Of a DNA stretch of 64,000 nucleotides, positions 60,107-64,000 are shown in pieces. Source of the stretch: Sphingomonas xinjiangensis (GTDB lineage: Bacteria; Pseudomonadota; Alphaproteobacteria; Sphingomonadales; Sphingomonadaceae). The DNA lies in contig NZ_JACIJF010000002.1 in NCBI RefSeq assembly GCF_014199255.1, positions 186,001 to 250,000 of the forward strand, written 5' to 3'. Every line of letters begins with the position of its first letter. The stretch's first letter is position 1. The position numbers and the translations under genes were made by a program. The notes beneath the pieces are model-generated. The model did not search any database and was not told the DNA's origin. It worked only from the letters and a program-made list of their open reading frames with translations.

Positions 60107-61708
60107 ATGAGCTTTGCCGATCTCGGCCTTTCTGACGACCTTCTGCGCGCACTAACCGCCGCAGGCTATTCCGATCCCACGCCGATTCAGCGGCAGGCGA
60201 TCCCATCGGTGCTGATGGGCCGCGACCTGATCGGCATCGCGCAGACGGGCACGGGCAAGACCGCAGCCTTCGTGCTGCCGATGATCGATGTGCTGGGCGA
60301 AGGCCGCACCCGCGCGCTGATGCCGCGCTCGCTGATTCTCGAACCGACGCGCGAACTCGCCGCGCAGGTTGCCGAAAATTTCGAGAAGTATGGCGTCCAT
60401 CACAAGCTTTCGATGGCCCTGCTCATCGGCGGCGTGCAGATGGGCGACCAGGTCAAGGCGCTGGAGCGCGGCGTGGACGTGCTGATCGCCACCCCCGGGC
60501 GCCTGATGGACCTGTACAGCCGCGGCAAGATCCTGCTCACCGGCTGCAGCCTGTTGGTGATCGACGAAGCCGACCGCATGCTCGACATGGGTTTCATCCC
60601 CGACATCGAAGAGATCTGCACCAAGCTGCCCAAGCAGCGCCAGACCCTGCTGTTCTCCGCGACCATGCCGCCGGTCATCAAGAAGCTGGCCGACAAGTTC
60701 CTCGACAATCCCAAGCAGATCGAGGTGGCGCGCCCCGCGAGCACCAACATCAACATCACCCAGCATCTGGTGCCCGTGGCTTCCAGCGGCTTCGAAAAGC
60801 GCCGCGCGCTGCGCACCCTGCTCGAGCGCGAGGACGTCCGCACCGCGATCATCTTCTGCAACCGCAAGACCACGGTGCGTGAGCTCAACAAGAGCCTCAA
60901 GAAGCACCGTTTCCGCTCGGCCGAGATCCATGGCGACATGGACCAGCCCGCGCGCATCGCCGAGCTTGAACGGTTCAAGTCGGGCGACGTCAACATCCTC
61001 GTCGCCTCGGACGTCGCGGCGCGCGGCCTGGACATCAAGGGCGTCAGCCACGTCTTCAACTTCGACGCGCCCTGGCATCCCGACGATTATGTCCACCGTA
61101 TTGGCCGCACCGGGCGCGGCGGCGCGACCGGCATCGCTTATACGCTGGTGACCTCCGAAGACGCCGAGAACATCGCCGAGATCGAAAAGCTGACCGGTCA
61201 GAAGATCGCGCGCGTGACGGTCACTGCCGACGCTGAGGAAACCGCCAGCGAACCACGGGCCGACGACGCTGGCAAGCGCCGCGAGCGAGGCGGACGCGGT
61301 CGCGCGCGCGCCGAGAATGGCGACCGCGCCGAACGCGGCGCTCGCTCGGAGACCGGCGACCGCGCGGCACGTGGTGATCGCGCGGGACGTAGCGCGCGTC
61401 CGGAGAATGGCGACAGTGCGGATCGGAGCGACCGAGCCGAGCGCGCCGAACGCGGCGGCGAACCGGTGGAGCGCAACGCGCCTGCGGAACGCAGCGCGCG
61501 TGCCGAGCGTGCCCCCCGTGCCGAGCGCAGCGAGCCCCCGGAACGGAACGAGCGCTCTGCGCGCGGCCGTAACCGGGCATCGGACGACCGCTCGCCGGAG
61601 ATGCTGGCCCGCGAACCGCGCCGCTACGCCAATGCTGCCGACGATGGTCCGGATGAAGGCTGGAACGGCCCGGTCCCGGACTTCCTTAGCTACACCATCG
61701 CCCTGTAA
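60107..61708 (+). CDS. DEAD-box RNA helicase, RhlE type, with a repetitive Arg/Glu/Ala-rich tail
   Basis: The 533-residue helicase has the Q motif (FADLGLSDDLLRALTAAGYSDPTPIQ), AQTGTGKT, PTRELA, the DEAD box in LLVIDEADRMLDMGF, SATMP, ARGLDIKG and HRIGRTGRGG. From about residue 375 a low-complexity tail repeats units like RAENGDRAERG and RSETGDRAARG, rich in Arg, Glu, Asp and Ala, ending PDFLSYTIAL. Such tails bind RNA and can drive condensate formation. It likely acts in cold-shock mRNA or ribosome assembly. Confidence 0.93.
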   Translation: MSFADLGLSDDLLRALTAAGYSDPTPIQRQAIPSVLMGRDLIGIAQTGTGKTAAFVLPMIDVLGEGRTRALMPRSLILEPTRELAAQVAENFEKYGVHHKLSMALLIGGVQMGDQVKALERGVDVLIATPGRLMDLYSRGKILLTGCSLLVIDEADRMLDMGFIPDIEEICTKLPKQRQTLLFSATMPPVIKKLADKFLDNPKQIEVARPASTNINITQHLVPVASSGFEKRRALRTLLEREDVRTAIIFCNRKTTVRELNKSLKKHRFRSAEIHGDMDQPARIAELERFKSGDVNILVASDVAARGLDIKGVSHVFNFDAPWHPDDYVHRIGRTGRGGATGIAYTLVTSEDAENIAEIEKLTGQKIARVTVTADAEETASEPRADDAGKRRERGGRGRARAENGDRAERGARSETGDRAARGDRAGRSARPENGDSADRSDRAERAERGGEPVERNAPAERSARAERAPRAERSEPPERNERSARGRNRASDDRSPEMLAREPRRYANAADDGPDEGWNGPVPDFLSYTIAL

Positions 61709-61723
61709 GCAGGGGCCTCTTGG

Positions 61724-61750
61724 GCAGGGGCAGCCACGCGGCTGCCCCCA
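61724..61750. terminator. Hairpin between convergent helicase and GST genes
   Basis: GGGGCAGCC-acgc-GGCTGCCCC, a perfect 9-bp stem in the convergent gap. No U-run on either strand, so a weak or Rho-assisted terminator. Confidence 0.5.
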
Positions 61751-61762
61751 CTGCTATCCGCT

Positions 61763-62383
61763 TCAGGCCGCGGCGGCGATCAGCGCATCGTCCGCCTCGG
61801 CAGCCCGGCGATAGGCCGGCCGAGCGGTCAGCCGCTCATGATAGGCCAGGAACGCGTCGCGCTTGGGCAGCGTGCCGAACATCGTTCCCCAGCCGACCTG
61901 CGACCCGACATAGACGTCCGCGGCCGTGAACCGGTCGCCGGCGATGTAGGGATGCGCCGACACGGCCTGTTCCAGCACGCTGACCGCCTGGTCAAAGCTG
62001 CCATAGCCGAACATGCGCCCCTGCTCCGCAGTCGCTTCGAACTTGGCCCAATTGTTAGTCACCGCCTGCTCCACCGGCCCTGCCGCGAAGAACAGCCAGC
62101 GATAATAATCGGCACGCTCTGCGGGTTGCGGCGCCAATCCCGCATCGGGGAACGTCTCGGCCAGATAGGCGCAGATCGCCGCGCACTCGGTCACGATCTT
62201 GCCGCCATGCACGATCGCCGGCACCTTCCCCATCGGATTGATCGCCCGATACGCCGTGTCCTTCATCGTCGTGCCATAGTCGACGATCTCGGTCCGGTAC
62301 GGCGCCCCCACCTCTTCAAGCATCCACCGGATGATGCGCCCGCGCGATTGTGGGTTGGTGTAGAAAACCAGTTCGTCCGACAT
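61763..62383 (-). CDS. Glutathione S-transferase family protein
   Basis: The 206-residue product begins MSDELVFYTNPQSRGRIIRW, where the Ser of PQSRGR is the likely catalytic residue of beta/theta-like GSTs, then NPMGKVPAIVHGGKIVTECAAICAYLA (glutathione site cis-Pro and Glu/Cys) and a helical C-terminal domain with the N-capping box GDRFTAADVYVG. Detoxification by glutathione conjugation is the family role; substrate unknown. Twelve upstream in-frame residues are not used. Confidence 0.88.
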   Translation of the reverse strand: MSDELVFYTNPQSRGRIIRWMLEEVGAPYRTEIVDYGTTMKDTAYRAINPMGKVPAIVHGGKIVTECAAICAYLAETFPDAGLAPQPAERADYYRWLFFAAGPVEQAVTNNWAKFEATAEQGRMFGYGSFDQAVSVLEQAVSAHPYIAGDRFTAADVYVGSQVGWGTMFGTLPKRDAFLAYHERLTARPAYRRAAEADDALIAAAA

Positions 62384-62460
62384 GCCACGTCTCCCCTTGT
62401 TGATACAAGAACATATCATGAACTCTCAAATCCTCGAGTCAAGGGTCGACTGTCCGGGAT

Positions 62461-63333
62461 TCACGTTTTCCGCGTCCACAAGAGCGTAGCCAGCAACCGC
62501 CCCCAGGCCCGCTCGGCCTGCGCCGGATTGTACGCCCGGCTGTCGGGCGGGCACCACCCGTGCAGCGTCCCGGCATACACCTCAATCTCCGCCGGCACCT
62601 TCGCCGCGGCGAACGCCGCAGCGAGCTTGTCCTTGTCGCCAGGAGCCCGCGCGTCATCGTTCTCGGCCACCGCGAATAGATACCGCCCCTTCATCTGCGG
62701 TACGAGCAGCAGCGGACTGTCGGGCCCGTCTGCCGCAAGCCCGCCGCCGTGGAAGCTCGCCCCGGCCCGCACCCGCGCCGGGTTCGCCGCCGCCGTCCGC
62801 ATCATCATCGGCCCGCCCATGCAATAGCCGGTGACGCCCACCCCGCTTCCCGTATCCACTTCCCGCTGCGCATCAAGGAACGCGACAAAGGCGATCGAGT
62901 CCCGCGTCGTGCCCTCGGGTGTGAGTGCCTTGCGGAACGGCTCGATCCGTTGCCGCACCGCAGGCTGGTCGAACGACTCACCAGCTTGCACGAACGGCGT
63001 CTTGGTCGAGCGGTAGAACTGGTTCACCGTCAGCACCGCATAACCCGACTGGGCCAGCCTGTCGGCCATCCGGCGGAACGCAGGCCGTAGTCCCATGATG
63101 TCCGGCCAGACGAGCACCGCCGGATGCCTGCCACTCGCCGGCGCGACGAAATAGGCGTCGGCATTTCCGTCGGGCGTGCGGATGGTCACGTCCCTGCCTT
63201 TCACCGCCAGCGCGTTCGCCGGGCTCGGCAGCAGCACCGAAACACCTGCCGCCGCTGCCGCCGTGGCGAAGCTTCGCCGCGTCATTGCGCCCAGGTGACG
63301 GTCGTTATCGGCTGCGGTCCATTCGTCGCACAT
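62461..63333 (-). CDS. Tat-exported dienelactone hydrolase family protein
   Basis: The 290-residue protein carries a twin-arginine motif (TRRSFATAAAAAGVSVLL) after an opening MCDEWTAADNDRHLGA that is common in this subgroup. GGGAG eight bases upstream supports the ATG at 63333. The alpha/beta hydrolase core has the nucleophile Cys in VTGYCMGG, Asp in AENDD and His in AGTLHGW, the dienelactone hydrolase triad. It probably acts in the periplasm; the natural ester or lactone is unknown. Confidence 0.88.
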   Translation of the reverse strand: MCDEWTAADNDRHLGAMTRRSFATAAAAAGVSVLLPSPANALAVKGRDVTIRTPDGNADAYFVAPASGRHPAVLVWPDIMGLRPAFRRMADRLAQSGYAVLTVNQFYRSTKTPFVQAGESFDQPAVRQRIEPFRKALTPEGTTRDSIAFVAFLDAQREVDTGSGVGVTGYCMGGPMMMRTAAANPARVRAGASFHGGGLAADGPDSPLLLVPQMKGRYLFAVAENDDARAPGDKDKLAAAFAAAKVPAEIEVYAGTLHGWCPPDSRAYNPAQAERAWGRLLATLLWTRKT

Positions 63334-63459
63334 CGCTGCTCTCCCGAAGGTGTGGGGAGAAGCTATAGCGTTTCACCGCGCCCGCAAGGCCGCTGCTTTC
63401 GCCAAAAGAAAACGGGCCCCGGCGCCTGCCGAAGCCCGTTCCCATTCGCTTCGAAGAAC

Positions 63460-64000
63460 TCAGTGTTTGAACAGCGTCTCGGCAGTGTGCTCGACACGAA
63501 CCTCGCTCGGCTCTTCGCCATCGTTCACATGCGCGGCAGCCTGGCGCTCGGCACGCAGCTGCTCGATCAGCGCCTCGCGGTCGCCCTCCAAACGCGTGTC
63601 GGTCGGCGCCTCGATGCCCGCTGCCTTGGCAGCCTTGGCTACCAGTGCGTCCAGCTCACGCTGCGAGCAAAGCCCCAGCGTCACCGGATCCTTGGGCACG
63701 ATGTTGGCGATGTTCCAATGGCTGCGGTCGCGAATCGCGGCGATGGTCGTGCGGGTGGTGCCGATCAGCTTGCCGATCGCCCCGTCCGATACCTCCGGGT
63801 GGTTGCGCAGGATCCAGGCGATGCCGTCCGGCTTGTCCTGGCGCTTGGACACCGGCGTGTAGCGCGGCCCCTTGGTGCGCCGAACCTGCTCGGGGCCCTT
63901 CAGCATCTTGAGCACGTAGTTCGAGTTCGCCTGCCCCTTCTCGATCTCTTCCATCGTCACCTCGTGCGCGCGGACAGGATCGCGGCCGGTGAGCTTCGTG
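63460..64000 (-). CDS. trcR: Cell cycle transcriptional regulator TrcR (DUF1013), 5' end outside window
   Basis: The visible C-terminal 180 residues read through KLTGRDPVRAHEVTMEEIEK and QANSNYVLKMLKGPEQVRRT, then KRQDKPDGIAWILRNHPEVSDGAIGKLIGTTRTTIAAIRDRSHWN. This is the DUF1013 pattern with an internal helix-turn-helix. The family is conserved across Alphaproteobacteria and named TrcR for its link to the cell cycle. It ends in an acidic/His-containing tail (HTAETLFKH). The frame is open to the right edge, so the start is missing. Confidence 0.88.
   Translation of the reverse strand, partial: TKLTGRDPVRAHEVTMEEIEKGQANSNYVLKMLKGPEQVRRTKGPRYTPVSKRQDKPDGIAWILRNHPEVSDGAIGKLIGTTRTTIAAIRDRSHWNIANIVPKDPVTLGLCSQRELDALVAKAAKAAGIEAPTDTRLEGDREALIEQLRAERQAAAHVNDGEEPSEVRVEHTAETLFKH

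Overview
The window looks like a chromosomal segment from a sphingomonad (Alphaproteobacteria, Sphingomonadales; probably Sphingomonas or a close relative). The signs are GC-rich coding sequence with GTG and overlapping ATGA starts, the cell-cycle regulators CtrA, CpdR and a TrcR/DUF1013 protein, a PhoK-like alkaline phosphatase, SapC, Bpt, the CTTCGACAAGCTCAGGGCGAAC-type dispersed repeat, and a ribosomal protein S12 with arginine at residue 88.

Layout. 1-3.9 kb: the str operon on the minus strand (rpsL, rpsG, fusA, 5' part of tuf). 4.2-6.2 kb: a DUF4142 lipoprotein and a soluble CBS-containing chemoreceptor. 6.3-11 kb: a cobalamin riboswitch followed by btuB-btuF-btuC-btuD. 11.1-16.9 kb: a valine/isobutyrate catabolic cluster (mmsA, isobutyryl-CoA dehydrogenase, 3-hydroxyisobutyryl-CoA hydrolase, enoyl-CoA hydratase, mmsB). 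17-21.7 kb: a beta-helix protein, a PhoK-like phosphatase and a DsbD-like protein. 21.7-25.7 kb: a circularly permuted ATP-grasp / alpha-E / transglutaminase-like operon, with the last protein lacking its catalytic cysteine, facing bpt. 26-34 kb: ilvA, an amidohydrolase, an HPP protein, ctrA, LysR/pirin/wrbA and an RluA-type pseudouridine synthase.

34.1-44.3 kb is the most unusual part: a roughly 10.2 kb integrative element, less GC-rich than its surroundings. It has entered the arfB (YaeJ-type ribosome rescue) gene exactly at the codons after the GGQ motif. The 5' piece of arfB lies at 34004-34093 and the 3' piece at 44284-44612, and both junctions share an 11-bp core. Beside the core, inverted 9-bp arms sit exactly 12 nt from the central AA on both sides, as expected for the attP of a large serine integrase. 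The element encodes that integrase, a primase-like protein, an orphan beta-class DNA methyltransferase, a GH24 lysozyme, several unknown small proteins (one duplicated and frameshifted), an IS3-family insertion, and, against its right end, a complete divergent arfB that could replace the gene it destroys. No capsid, portal or terminase gene is visible, so it resembles a phage satellite or reduced prophage.

44.6-64 kb returns to host genes: LysR/aldo-keto reductase, msrC, an RcnB-like protein, an M28 peptidase, UspA, the pyruvate dehydrogenase E2 and E3 genes separated by a small membrane protein, a YciA thioesterase and a DUF559 gene bracketed by hairpin repeats, a decayed DUF3140 gene, an NPPY methyltransferase, tRNA-Val(GAC), cpdR, an N-formylglutamate amidohydrolase, a probable small RNA gene, SapC, an FAD-linked oxidase, a DEAD-box helicase, a glutathione transferase, a Tat-exported dienelactone hydrolase and the 3' part of trcR. 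All calls come from reading the sequence; no database search was run.
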